From Tenebrio molitor (Eukaryota; Arthropoda; Insecta; Coleoptera; Tenebrionidae): 64,000 nt of DNA. The stretch is from positions 8,742,001-8,806,000 of the forward strand of contig NC_091054.1 of assembly GCF_963966145.1 (NCBI RefSeq), in the 5' to 3' direction. The position numbers were made by a program, and so were the translations under genes. Below the pieces are notes generated by a model, which saw only the letters and a list, made by a program, of their open reading frames with translations, did not search any database and had not been told where the DNA came from. Positions 1 through 11,569 of the stretch are shown one piece after another (position 1 is the stretch's first letter; every line of letters begins with the position of its first letter).

Positions 1-1145
1 ACATAAGCTAGCGCATAAACTAGCAAAAGAGGAGCTTACTGGCAAAAGTAGCAGCAGCAGCTTCCACACCCTCTTCACTCACGTCCACAAAAGTCTTCTG
101 AAGAACTGCGTTAACAAAGAGGTCGCCTTTCTCACCGGCAATTCCGCTAAGATCAGCATCTCCCTCGGTAAAAATTGTGTTGACACCCAACTATAAAAAA
201 AATAACAGATTTTGTGGGCCAATAGTGGCAAAACTCACGTTTCTCAAAACTGCTTTAAAATCAGTTTGGTATTCAATTTTGAATTTGGGTATGAAGACTG
301 TAACCACAGATCTGATAAATTTATAAGGAAGGAAGACTTTGTCGATTTTGTTTTCGAGATGAGCCAATCCATCTCGTTCGTTGGGAAGAACGAACACCAT
401 AGAAGCGTCACCGTTGATCGGCAGTTCTAACAATTTGGCATTCAAATCTAGGTTCGTGCAAATCCTGAAGAACTGTGAAGGTCTGCTGGTCATGGTGTCC
501 ACTTCAACAGCTTCATTTTTTGTTTTGTAGAAATTGTTTTTTTGCGTGTTGCACAAGTAGAATTTTTCCCTCCAGTCTCCTTTGAAATACAACGCGTTTA
601 TGAGAATAATTCTGGCTAGTTCATCTAGAAGTTTTGAATCGACCATATTATTAATTTTGTTTCCTGTTTCTTCCTCCACCCAGCTGTTCATTGTTTTAGC
701 AGCTTGCTCGTTCTTTGTAAAATCTATATTTTCAGAATCAGCAAAATACATTTCCTTGGCTATTTTCTGAAACTCATTTAGGATTAGAAAACTTCTCGTA
801 ACGTACATTTTATTTGCAATGCACAGTTTCAATCCTTCTTTGGTTTTCAAGTCTGAAAGCACCGCTTTCACTGCAGATTGAATCTTGGCGGGATCATCTG
901 AAAGGTGTAGAGCGGTTCTAAGCTCTTCAGCTGTTTGTCCTCCACATCCGGAATGAGTGAGAGCTAGAATTATTTGAGCCGAGAGAGGACTCACCAGCAA
1001 GTTGCCATTTTCTTTTTTGACAATTTCCTGCGACATTTATTAAGAATTGGATTCCGGAAAAAATTGTGACACTTACTTTGTAGACTCTATGCAGAAATGA
1101 GTTGTTTGCTTTGACGAACTCTTCTCTAAAATCTTGGTCTGCCAT
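1..1145 (-). CDS. Serpin, leaderless, 3'-truncated by window edge
   Basis: Serpin family member, a suicide-substrate inhibitor of serine or cysteine proteases. Exons read on the minus strand are 1077-1145 (23 codons, starts MADQDFREEFVKANNSF), 239-1027 (789 nt) and 40-190 (151 nt), with GT..AG introns and phases 0, 0 and 1. Exon 4, which should carry the scissile bond and the C-terminal strands, lies left of the window. Exon 3 ends with the hinge EEGVEAAAAT, the pattern of inhibitory serpins. Exon 2 has NGNLLVSPLSAQIILAL and LINALYFKGDW, both family landmarks. There is no hydrophobic leader, and a TATA-like stretch sits about 40 nt upstream (around 1181-1190), so a missed signal-peptide exon is unlikely. 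The protein would be cytosolic. It is closest to the next serpin (2106-3402), which is also leaderless. Family certain; target unknown. Confidence 0.9.
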
Positions 1146-2105
1146 ATCGAAGACGAACCAATTTAATGTTATGTGGGGAAAATATAAATTCGACTGAAAA
1201 CGTTTTGGTTGTTAAAAGGAAAAGCGATAACACCAAAACACAATTGTGCTATTTGCAGTAAATTACAGTAAAAACTGTAAACAAATTCGAGGTCGGTGGG
1301 TTACTCACAGCGATTAAAAACATTCTTTCAAGTTTAACAACAAAATGACCAAATGCAAACGTCAAAACGTTGAAATTTATAGACAGACGATTATCTAATA
1401 CTTTTTCAACAATGAAGGTTGTATCGTGAATATCTGTCTGCTTGTTAACAAGAAATGTTGCTGTTTCTAATTTTATTTTTGGAGATAATTATAATATTAA
1501 TAAAGATTTCCAGTAGAAGATCGATATTATTAGTTCAATCCAATCATTCACCCAAATTTAGAGAGCAGGACTCTTGATGCTCCATCCACAGCAATGCAGA
1601 TATAATTTCGCAGTTTCAGGTAGATAAATTACTTTCGTCAGCGACTCACAATAAATTCCAAATTGTGGAAAAAAAATTGTGTTTCAACCTTTTCTTGACT
1701 CATTATCTTTTAATTTCTTACAATAAAAACCCTGAACACCCTGCAAATGTAATTAATTGATAAGCCAAGTGACACGAAATGAATCTTGAAGGACTTGATT
1801 CCTTTTGAACAAATTTTTATAAAGATTTGGGAACAACGAAGCTACACGCCATAAATATGTATGTATACGTTTTATTGATTACAGTTTTTATGTTTATTTG
1901 TCATTGTCTTAATAAGGTATATGAATAATACATCTCTCAACTTATTCATCTCGTTTTAACATCGGCGGTTACAAAATAACAAATTCTTTTAAAAGACGAT
2001 TTAGCAAGTTGCGTAATCTGTTGTATTCTGAATAAATTCACGACAACTTCAAATCGATATAAACTATTCTACTGAAGATTAATATGGATTAGACATATTT
2101 CCAAT

Positions 2106-3402
2106 TTAGTAACAAGGTTCTATGACTCTTCCTGCAAAAATTATCACATTCTTAACCTTTAAGTAGAAAATGAAGGGATGGTCTGCTATAAATTTCTCGC
2201 GGCGCTTCTTAGCACTACTATAGAAAACGGAAATCGCTGAAAAATTGCATATCGAACAGCGCCAGGAGTAGTAGAAGACGAGCTTACCGACATTAGTAGC
2301 TGAGGCAGCTTCAACACCTTCTTCACTCACATCGATAAATGTCTTCTGAAGAACTGCGTTAACAACGAGGTCACCTTTCTCACCAGCAATTCCACTAAGA
2401 TCAGCATCATCTTCGGAAAATATTCTGCGGACACCCAACTACAATGAACTGTAAAGATTTTGTAACTCCAGACTGTTAACAACTAACGTTTTGTAAGACT
2501 GCAGAAAAATCAATTTGATGTTCAATTTTGAATTTGGGCAATAAGACTTTAACTTCAGTGCTGTAAAATCTATAAGGAAAGAACACTTTGTCAATTTTGC
2601 TTTCAAGATCAGCAAGACCGTGTCGTTTGTCTGGAAGAACAATTACCATGGAAGCATCACCGTGCATCGGTAGTTCTAACAGTTTGGCGTTCAATTCTTT
2701 ACATATGCAAATAGTGTAGTTCTTTGATGGTTCGCTGGTCATGGCGTCCACTTTAACAACTTCATTTTTGGATTTGTAGAATTTAATTTTCTTTGTACCG
2801 GTGAGACTGAATTTTTGATACCATGCTCCTTTAAAGTACAACGCATTGACCAAAATAACTCTGGTTAAATTATTCAAAACTTGCGATTGTATCAAATTTT
2901 TTATTTTATTTTCTGTTACTTTCTCCACCCAACTATTTATTGTTTCGGCAGCTCTCTCATTCATAGTAAAATCAATATTTTCAGAATCACCAAAGTACAC
3001 CGTGTTAGCGGTTTTTTGAAATTCGTCATTGATAGAAAAATCTTTCTTAATATACATTTTATTTGCAATGAACAGTTTGCATCCTTCGTTGGTTTTCAAA
3101 TCTGAAAGCACCGCTTTTACTGCAGACTGAATCTTGGCGGGATCATCTGGAAGGTGTAGAGCGATTCTAAGCTCTTCCGCTGTTTCTCCTCGACACCCGG
3201 AATGAGTAAGAGCTAGGATTGTCTCAGCCGAGAGAGGACTCATCAATACGTTGCCCTTTTCTTCTTTTACAATTTCCTGTAAAAACCGTTTAAACTCGTC
3301 TTCAGAAAAATTTGTGCAACTTACTTTGTAGATACTTGGCAGAAATGAGTTGTTTGCTTCGACAAACTCTTTCGTAACATCTACATCTGTCATGTCTTCC
3401 AT
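2106..3402 (-). CDS. Serpin, leaderless, complete
   Basis: Complete serpin of about 382 aa. Exons: 3325-3402, 2488-3276, 2288-2438 and 2106-2236, phases 0/0/1. The start MEDMTDVDVTKEFVEANN has no hydrophobic core, so an intracellular product is inferred. Intron 1 happens to be open in frame, but the splice sites match those of every paralogue, so I treat it as an intron. The hinge is EEGVEAASAT. The loop from exon 4 reads NVAISVFYSSAKKRREKF and is two residues longer than most neighbours, so the scissile bond is uncertain: Phe by counting from the hinge, or one of the Lys/Arg residues in the basic KKRR run. The ADHPFIFYLK and AGRVIEP strands near the C-terminus are typical. It is a tandem duplicate of the serpin at the left edge. 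Confidence 0.92.
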
Positions 3403-3638
3403 GATCGAATTTTGTGTAACTGAAAAATGTTTAATTCACTTAAAGCAAAAGAGGTAAATGCATGTCATGCTAGTGATAGTGTAAGCTTGAAAACTATAAA
3501 TAAATTCAAGGTCAGGGTCCGTTATTCACCACTTTTGACAATGATTCACATTCTTTTAGGTTTAACAACAAAGTGAGCTAATATTTGAAGTTTGAATTTT
3601 TATGTAAAAAATTCCGTTACGGTGGGGGTGGCAATATA

Positions 3639-4581
3639 CAGAGTGTCCCCAAAAAAAAGACGAGTCCATAGCTCCCTTATTTATCGGACGATTTTAATTA
3701 TCTATACACCAAATTAAATGGTTGTTAATAGACTACAAAACGGCTTAATAGATTCACGTATAACTCCAAGGGCTTCAAGGCTAAACTGTTAAAATATTTT
3801 TTTTCAAATGGGATTACATACTTTTTTTTAGTAATTCTGATAGAGATTTTAATTCTGAAAACAACAATGTATCACAAGTATAACTTCACATAAAAAAAAA
3901 TAACACTAACTTTTGAAACAAATGACGAGCACCAAGCGAAAAGCTAACGGGTGACTATTAAAATTTTCACTTGGAGTTGGCTTTGAACGAGTTTTTATTT
4001 TTTCTGTTACTTTAGACACACGCAAGAACGAACGACAAATGTCAGTCAGTACAATTAAAACATAGTTTTGAAATGTCAAACTTGTCAGTGTCTAAGGTGC
4101 AACGGAAAACAAAGAATTATCCATAGCCAACCCTAAGTGAAAATTTTAATAGTCACCCGTTATTAAAATGCATTACGTTACAATGTAATAACCAAATTAA
4201 GGTAGCTGGAAAAACAAATGACAAATAATAACATGTGGGATTGCGCAGATATGCCGCCAATGTTTAGCGCAAAATGGAACATAGACGATAGTAGCGTTTT
4301 TTTCCTTTTTTTTTGGTGAATTTTTGGTATTTAAGTGTATACTTGTGATACATTGTTGTTTTCAGAATAAAAATCTCCATCAGAATTACTAAAAAAAAAT
4401 ATGTAATCTCATTTGAAAAAAAATATTTTGACAGTTTACCTTGAAGCCCATGGGGCTATACTTGAATTTATTAGGCCATTTTGTAGCCTATTAACAACCA
4501 TTTAATTTGGTGTACAGATAATTAAAATCTTCCGATAAATAACGGAGTTATGGACTCGTCTTCTTTTTTGGGGACAACCTG
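3639..4581. mobile_element. Inverted-repeat DNA element, family A, TA-flanked
   Basis: Element with long imperfect inverted arms. The left end reads CAGAGTGTCCCC and is followed by AAGACGAGTCCATAGCTCCC; the right end is its reverse complement, ending in GGGGACAACCTG. Both ends are flanked by TA, as expected for Tc1/mariner-type insertion. Arms also share the block around ACCAAATTAAATGGTTGTTA. I see no transposase. A second copy, broken by another element, lies at 57384-58226. The gap 3403-3638 holds the promoter side of the neighbouring serpin and nothing else recognisable. Confidence 0.75.
3945..4163. mobile_element. Small foldback element nested in family A copy
   Basis: Terminal inverted repeats begin TAACGGGTGACTATTAAAAT at the left and end with the reverse complement at the right (around 4136-4163). 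The element sits at the centre of the family A copy, so it may be a secondary insertion or the apex of the larger foldback. No coding sequence is seen. Confidence 0.6.
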
Positions 4582-4833
4582 TATCTAAAACCAACTATTT
4601 GGCTGCAAGGAAAAATATGTCTCGCAAAATGTTTAGCGTTGTTTTTGCAAACATCAAGCTTTCCCATAAGAGAATCCAATCCAATGGTTCACCTAAATTT
4701 ATAGAGCGCAAAACGCCTGACGCCGGTCCTGCAGTAGGAATGCAGAAATAATTTTACACATTCAATTTGGTATATTTATTTTCGTTAGTGACTCACTGTA
4801 AATACCAAACCATGGGTAAAATGTATATATTTA

Positions 4834-5240
4834 TACAGGGTGTAATTGAAATGCACGGAATAATTTTAACCACGAGCTCTTGGCTTCATGCAGAACTCGG
4901 AAAAAATATTTAAAAAATTCTATGTGAAAGTATAAAATAATTTTTGAGGTACAATTTTTTATAATTGCTTTTAGTCTTCTGCATTGTTCCACAACCTCGT
5001 AGGTAAAATTTCGGCACATTTTTAAAATACACCCTTGTATATCATGTTTTATAAAACGTACACCAATGCGGTTTCCTTGTTTTAAAGCATATTTCCTAAA
5101 GGTTACTTCGCATTGGCGTACATTTTATAAAATATGATATTCTCAAAAATTATATGTCATTTTATTTTTTGATATAGGATTTTTTAAATATTTTTTCCAA
5201 CTTCTACATGAAGTCAGTAGCTCGTGGTTAAAATTATTTT
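4834..5240. mobile_element. Foldback element
   Basis: The left arm contains AATTTTAACCACGAGCTCTT and the right arm its inverted counterpart near 5215-5240 (AGCTCGTGGTTAAAATTA). A second inverted pair sits inside (TTTTATAAAACGTACACCAATGCG near 5050 and its complement near 5105-5140). The left end starts with ACAGGGTG like the mariner-type elements elsewhere in the window. The element is non-coding. Confidence 0.6.
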
Positions 5241-5352
5241 CTTAACATCTTTTTATCAATTTCTTACAATAAAATATTAAACACCACGATTATAATTAAT
5301 AACAACAGAAGGAGTTACACAAAGATTCTTATGAAAATATTCTACCAAACAC

Positions 5353-6053
5353 TTACTTTATGGTAAATTTGGTGTCTATTGCAGAGGGAATGTTGGCAAG
5401 ACCTAAACTGTTAGTCGGATCGATAACTCTCCCCGCAAAAATAATCAACCCTTTTATTTTGATACAAAATATGAAAGGGTGGTTTGTGTAGAAGTTTTTA
5501 ATTTCACCGACATCGACGCACATATAGATCAGAGGAACTAAAAATATTGCGCATTAACAAAAAAATGTATTGATCTGAGAGACAGTTACGAGCGTAGGCA
5601 GTAGCCGCGGCTTCTACTCTGAGACATCTACGAGACTCCGTTCAATGACTTCATTAACGTAGAGATCGCCTCACTGAAGACACTCTTAGCAGTTTGTTTG
5701 AATTCTTCATGGATAGTAAATTCTTTTGCGAATATGTGCAATATTGGAGAATAAATCTTTCATTGGTGTTTTCAATTTTTTGATGTCGAAAATTTCTGCA
5801 GACTTCTGTCCTATACTTCCTGCTGAACTATAGCGAAAGCTGCTAAAGGCTAAAGTCGAGCAAGAACTCACTAAGAGATTCTCTTGCTTTGTTTTGTTTT
5901 CAGAATCTCCTACAATTAGAGTTAAAAAGTGATAATGCAATTTACCCTATATAATGTCGGATGAATTGTTTACGTTGATAAACTCTTCTAAAACTTTTTC
6001 CTCGATCACTGTTCCTTATCGCAAAAAGTTTTCTTCACTTACAGACATGGTGA
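5353..6053 (-). pseudogene. Serpin pseudogene with internal deletion
   Basis: Decayed serpin read on the minus strand. Near 5940-6050 there is an exon-1-like stretch (LEEFINVNNS) followed by a stop. Around 5860-5900 an exon-2 start survives (ENLLVSS..STLAF). Near 5660-5735 the helix region reads FAKEFTIHEEFKQTAKSVFS in another frame, then jumps directly to exon-3 text GDLYVNEVIERSLVDVSE, so about 170-190 codons of the core are missing. The hinge follows after a stop and frameshift (VEAAATAYAR). An exon-4-like tail NHPFIFCIKIKGLIIFAGRV with stop closes it near 5353. Several frameshifts and stops mean no inhibitor can be made. It probably derives from a duplicate of the two leaderless serpins to its left. 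Confidence 0.85.
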
Positions 6054-6756
6054 AAAAGAGTTGTGATCGCAAAATACGGTATTGAATAGAAATTGCCAAC
6101 TTTTCTGCCAGTCTGGAGTGGCTTTTATTTACAGATTAGTTAAATTAAACTAATTTTACGAAAGGCGCCGGACTTCTCTTATTCAATAGCGCCACTTTTA
6201 TGAAAAAATAAAGACCCCTTCCTAATTTCCTCGATTTCTAATTTCTAATTATATTAGTGTTGTTGGAATGCTAAATACAGATCTCTATCCACGTGTACAA
6301 TGCGTTCATCAGGAGGACTACAGAAAGCGCAATTAACAAAATTCCTTCTATCCTTCTATCTTCTGGCAGTTGTGTTGGTGCTTCCCTCTGGCGAATTGTT
6401 TCAGAACAAGACGCAGCTCTCTGTCTATTTGTCTAATATTATCTACCAAATCGTCTGATTGCTTTAAAAATGTTTCCGCTTCGCCAGTTTAATAAAAATA
6501 AAATCTCACCAGGGTTAACCAAATCGAGAGAAGTTACGGAAATAACTAAAGCTAAAGCAAAAAGCAATAGACAAACCTTTCTGTATTTAGCAAATTGTCG
6601 ACCAACTGCGCAGTTTAATTTTTCACAGAGTTATATTAACAAGATGGATTAAAAATGTATCTACAGACCAAAATAATTATTATTTATTTAATGAATTAAA
6701 TAATTATTTAGGAAAAGGGCACGGAATTCAGGTCGTATTTATTTGTTATTAGCTTT
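6054..6756. other. Intergenic, nothing recognised
   Basis: AT-rich spacer between the serpin pseudogene and a repeat. A short plus-strand ORF at 6470-6652 has no recognisable domain and I do not call it a gene. Confidence 0.5.
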
Positions 6757-7565
6757 TACCCGCGGCTTCGCCCGCAAATTTCAGAATTTTTTAAAATTAT
6801 GTTTCTACTTTCATGTATTGTGATAAACGCAATAATTTCAATATGAAGTTTGTCTTTTTACGAAGAATAATTAAGACTTTACTGTAGACTACTTTTTTCT
6901 TCGACTATATAAACAAAAAGATCAATACGATAAGAAACTAACACTATAATCACTTACCAATTCATGAAAATACGCCAACATAACACTTTTATTTTCAGTT
7001 GTAACCTTATTTAGATCCTCCTATTGTTTGATTGTCTCGTTTGATTTCAGATACCTGCCTTTTGATTTTTCTGGTATTAAGCTATTTGAAGCTTGTTCTG
7101 CTTCATTTAAGACATCTTCCGGTAAAACACAATCATTCAAACACATTTTGCGAAATTGCTACTTTTATACCAAATGTAACTATGACACCTGAACATATCA
7201 TGCAAACGCGATTTCCAACTCGAAAAAACTTTTTTTGTGCTTAACAAGCTTAAAAATGATAATAGGGGTTGCCTTTTGTGGGTGTCAAGCGGCGAAGGTG
7301 ACGATACACTCAGAGGATGAAATAGGGGTGAAGCGGCGAAGGTGAGGGTATTTCCAACTCGAAAAAACTGTCTTTTTTTCTTGACAGGGTTGAAAATGGT
7401 AGTAGGGGTTGGTTTTTGTAAAATTAAAGTAGACAGTAATTTTCTTCTTGTTTTGAAGATCAAGGGTACAAAATTTCATCAACATCTGAGTAAAACTGTA
7501 GATTTGCATACAAAATATACAAACAAACAGACATTCAGTTTTATCTACATATATAGATTATAGGT
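6757..7565. repeat. Degenerate dispersed repeat with internal duplication
   Basis: Starts with ACCCGCGGCTTCGCCCGC, a head sequence seen on many insect dispersed repeats, and ends with an ACAAACAAACAGACATTC-type tail, also typical. Inside, a unit of about 140 nt is duplicated: ATTTCCAACTCGAAAAAACT followed by AGGGGTTG occurs at about 7205-7270 and 7348-7412, and GAAGCGGCGAAGGTGA-like text recurs between them. Class assignment (SINE, non-LTR or other) is not possible by eye. Confidence 0.5.
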
Positions 7566-7636
7566 AGCAAGTAATGATAACTCGTTTAGAAGTACCTACT
7601 CTTTAAATTTAAGTTAATTTTTCTATGCACTATATC

Positions 7637-7702
7637 ACCATTATTATTATTATTATCATTAGTAGAAGTAGTAGTGGTAGCAGTAGTAGTAATAGTATCG
7701 GT
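7637..7702. repeat. Trinucleotide microsatellite
   Basis: A run of TTA units grades into AGT/AGC-type units (ATTATTATTATTATC, then GTAGTAGTGGTAGCAGTAGT). It is a simple-sequence repeat in the spacer upstream of the plus-strand serpin at 8445. From 7703 to 8444 I see no gene; a 107-codon ORF at 7797-8120 has no family signature. Confidence 0.8.
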
Positions 7703-8444
7703 TGCCATAGTATTTTTTATTAAGTAGTGCATCTTACCTGGGAGTGTCCTTTTTCAGTCAAGCTCCATTGCTTATATTATTTCGCTTTTCTACATTTTGC
7801 AATATTTTCTTCAAAGACATAATTTTTTTCCGAAAACCAAAACAGTTTCTTTCATTCCCACCAGAATTTTGGACAAACCCTCACCCAGTTCGTCACATTG
7901 CAACAGATTAGATCGAAATTGCAGTAAATTGGGGAACATCCGGTTTCCTCATTTCAAAATTCCACAAATCGGTGCACCTGTTTTGTGCCAAAGTGGGTCA
8001 CGACCTCTGGGTTTTTCACAGCAAATTAGTACCGCGGCAAACAATAACAACAATCCAGCTTCAAAGAAGACCAACGTAGCGATTACGGAAATCACGTCAC
8101 TGTCATTACTATCGTGTTAGATAAAGTGTTCGGAATTCTTGACCACCATTCCGTTGCAGAGAGCTCGCACTGTGGCGTATTTTCACGTCATTTCTGCGAA
8201 TCACAACAAATCGCCGGATTCATGACTATGCTATATACTTATTTGTGATTTCCATTTTACGCGATTCTGCGAAAAGTGCTCAGTAAACAGCAAAATTCTA
8301 ATTTAAATAAGACTACGAGAGGGAAACGACATGAATCAGCTTTTAGCGGAGTAAACAGTGATCAACAACCAATACGAGCAAGGTAGATTTTTCAATTCGA
8401 TCTTGTACGTTCCCATTAAGTGTTCTTCCACGGATCTGCTTACG

Positions 8445-9756
8445 ATGTGTCTCACTCTTTTGCTGCTGCTGTCGGCGGCCTTGTCCAATCAAGCCCGGTC
8501 GCAAGATTTTACCTCAGCCAACAACAAATTCGCCGCTTCCGTCTACCAAGTAAGTCGTCGATGATTTTTAAACCACGATTGCATCACCCTTTCCAGAGAC
8601 TGGCGACGAAATCCGGGAATTTTCTGGTGAGTCCTCTTTCGGCAGAGCTCATCCTGGCTTTGTCCCAATCCGGTGCGAGAAACGACACAGCCGAAGAGAT
8701 CCAGGACAGTTTGAGTCTTCCCCGAGAGAGCGAACAAATTGAAGAGGCGGTCCAAGCGGTGCTCTCAGCTTTGGGACCAGAACAAGACTACGTTCTCCGC
8801 ATCATCAACAAGATATATGTCAAGGAGGATTACCCCATCAGAGAAGAATTCAGCGCAATCGCTCAAGATGTGTACGACGCTCAAGTGGAAAATATTGATT
8901 TCTGCAATAAGAGCGAAGCCGCAAGAACTATGAACCAATGGGTGGAGAAAGAAACCGAAGACAAAATTCAAGATTTGGTGGATCCCGACATTCTGGGCAA
9001 CGAAACTAGAGCGGTGCTGATCAACGCGTTGAGGTTCAGAGCGAATTGGACAACTCCGTTCCAGTTCTTTGCGACCTTCAGGCAAGACTTCTACCCAGCA
9101 GATGGCGATAGTGTTGAAGTGGAGACGATGCACATCCAAGACGAGTATCTTGAGTATTACGAAAACCCAAAATTGAACGCTTCATTTGTGGTGTTACCCA
9201 TCCAAGGCTACAATATTTCGATGACGGTTGCGCTTCCTGATGCAAGAACTGGACTGGCTCTCCTTGAAGAACACATCAGCCAAGTTATGGAAGTTCCTGA
9301 AGAAACCTCGATAGAAATGCTGAACGTGGCCTTGCCCAAGTTCAAGATTCAGTCGAAAATTGACTTCAAGGAAATTCTTCAAAGTGTGAGTTGTGTTTGG
9401 GGTGTTTGCACAAGACTAGAAGGAATTGTTGCAGTTGGGTGTGACGAAAGCTTTCGAGGATGGAGAAGCTGATTTTAGTGGAATCGCAGGTGAGAAGGGA
9501 GAGCTTTTCATCAATGATGTGGTCCAGAAGACTTACATTGACGTCAACGAGGATGGAGTTGAAGCAGCGGCTGCTACTTACATCGGTGAGTACTTTTGAA
9601 GTTTTGTGCCAGAACTGATCGATTGTTTTAGTCAAAATACTGAATCGGAATGCCGAGTGTTCCAAGGATTTCATCGTGAACCACCCATTTATATTTTTTG
9701 TGAGAGTGAATGGACTTGTGGCTTTCTTGGGGAGGGTCTTGCTACCAGATTATTGA
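8445..9756 (+). CDS. Secreted serpin (plus strand, isolated)
   Basis: Complete serpin, 389 aa. Exons: 8445-8549, 8597-9385, 9435-9585 and 9632-9756, phases 0/0/1, introns of about 45-50 nt. The ATG chosen gives a good signal peptide (MCLTLLLLLSAALSNQARS); upstream in-frame residues are not needed. Exon 2 shows NFLVSPLSAELILALSQSGA and the YVK/YPIREEF helix typical of the array. The hinge is EDGVEAAAAT; the loop YIVKILNRNAECSKDF puts the scissile bond near the Asn-Arg-Asn triplet, so an Arg-directed target is possible. AATAAA immediately follows the stop codon (9757-9762). Its coding sequence seems more GC-rich than neighbouring minus-strand paralogues. It stands alone on the plus strand among minus-strand genes. 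Confidence 0.93.
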
Positions 9757-9881
9757 AATAAAAGTATTATTTATTTGATCGAACTTTATTTCGTTTTATT
9801 TGTAACTCGGTCATCCTACTCTTCTGGTGAGTGTGAAAGCTTTGCTCACGTCCAGCTAAAATACAAATATACAGGGTGATT

Positions 9882-10257
9882 ATGAAATAAGTTTGGAAAA
9901 AAATGTGGAGTGTCCTTGACACAAAAGAATTCTGCGTAAATGACTTTTGGAGGTGAAATCAAAGGATGGAAATTACTCTGTATCCTTGTTAATTTCATTA
10001 GCAACCATGGTTCCAGCAACTCCATAATAAAGTCGTAGGTGACTGACGGTCACCCTTGAGTATTATTGTTGCTAAACTACCAAGATAATCAGGTAATCAC
10101 TTTTAACTCAGCAGATTACTAGGAATTTTGACCAAATTTTCAATCATTTGTATCTCGAAAACGAAAAACTTTTATAAGAAAAATTTTTGTCTATGACTTC
10201 TTCTCATAATCACCAATTACCGGGTTTTTTCTCCAAACTTATTTTAGAATCACCCTG
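9882..10257. mobile_element. Mariner-type MITE
   Basis: Terminal inverted repeats CAGGGTGATTATGAAATAAG (left) and its imperfect complement ending ATCACCCTG (right), flanked by TA on both sides. About 376 bp, no ORF. It belongs to the CAGGGTGA-ended class that recurs at 31404. Confidence 0.75.
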
Positions 10258-10724
10258 TATATGCCATTCAGAATTGTTTAAAATTCGGACTATCTATGAA
10301 AATCTGACATTTTAGTTGGCAGTATTGTGATTTGTCATAATAAATGTATTTTAGGTTATAATTCAACCGAACACTGCTCCGAGGTTATTAGGTACATTTT
10401 TTAAACAATTGACGCATTAGGAACAATAATCGTAAAATTTTAATTGGAATGAAACATACATAAAACGCTGTTCAAAAATCAAAAAACCATTTTGGTGCAA
10501 ATGACTTATCTATCACTGTGATAAATAATAGGAAATGTCATGAAAAATGTGTGTTATTTGCACCACAATGGTTATTTGATTTTTAACAACGTTTATTTGT
10601 AGGGCAGTTCTGGGTAAATTATTATTAACTAAATTAATGACGAAATTGACAACAATGCGAATATTTAAAAACGAATCGTCGAGTGTCATATGACAGGACC
10701 TGACGCCAATCTAACAAAAAAATA

Positions 10725-10985
10725 TCTTGGCCTGCTGCGTGTTTAAAACAATCGTGAACGGCTTATAGATCTCGATGCGAAGTTTGAATTTTGGAATACT
10801 CTTTCACATATCCATCAAAGAAATTTTGCAATTAATTTTCTAAGCTTTCTAAGTTATATTTGTCACCACAGTGATGCATCGCCTGGACCTTCCACTCTAA
10901 CACTTCTTTGTCGGCTTGGTACACCAGAAGAGAGAAGAAAACGTCTTTTCTATCCTCGCCTCTTGTTGTGTAATATGCTATTATT
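10725..10985 (-). pseudogene. Serpin exon-2 relic
   Basis: On the minus strand, 10850-10985 reads VYQADKEVLEW..MHHCGDKYN, clearly related to FYQVDKQEVEVQMMHHYGNN of the serpin at 14417-15748, followed by a stop. After a frame change, 10725-10800 reads IPKFKLRIEIYKPFTIVLN, the family's conserved strand before the exon-2 end. The central part between the two and both flanking exons are missing. This is the 3' half of an exon 2 left from an old duplication. The surrounding spacer 10258-10724 shows nothing else. Confidence 0.75.
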
Positions 10986-11002
10986 TGAACATTTAAAACA
11001 AG

Positions 11003-11151
11003 TAAAAAATAGTATATTTCAAACCAAGGTAAGAAAATGCTTTCCTGCAGACCGCAGGCAAAGATTATAAACCGAGTCGTAGGCGAGGTTTGTAAGTGCC
11101 TAAGGTCTGCAAGGGCACTTTCTTAACAAGGTTTGAATACTATTTTTTTCC
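11003..11151. repeat. Small foldback repeat
   Basis: AATAGTATATTTCAAACCAAGG at the left pairs with CAAGGTTTGAATACTATT at the right (two or three mismatches). The motif CCCTACCGGC beside it recurs in inverted form near 11552-11562 (ACCGGTAGGG), suggesting a larger element spanning roughly 11003-11565. Confidence 0.5.
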
Positions 11152-11569
11152 CTACCGGCACAACTTCGTTGAAAAAAGTCAAATAAAGATGGTTATATTG
11201 CTGATTAAAACGAAAATTTTGAGAATTGAATAGTAGGCTGGGTTATTTGTTTAATTATCTTGTCATCGCATTTGAAGATTTGACGTTTGTTCGAAAATTT
11301 GATAGAAACAGGGTAAAGTAATCTACCTACCTAGCTTATCTGTTTATTTTCCAGATTATATGATTGATCTACCAACTTGCTTTATTGAATTGGTTTTCAT
11401 TTATCAATAACTTATTTCACTTTTGACACTTTTGACATTTGTATTTTGGTACAGTTTTAACATAAACATTTCATGATTAACTTTCTTACCTTAGCGAGAA
11501 AGTTGAATTTTCTCACCTCAAATGAGGTATCCACAGCCTACATTTCTAACCGGTAGGGAAAAAACATAT

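Noticed and set aside
3277..3324. Open intron 1 in serpin 2106-3402, which could extend exon 2 without splicing.
   Set aside because: The donor GTAAGT and acceptor CAG match those of all paralogues, and retention would insert 16 residues into helix A.
7797..8120. 107-codon ORF upstream of serpin 8445.
   Set aside because: No start context, domain or paralogue; low-complexity Ser/Asn content; no supporting splice or promoter signal.
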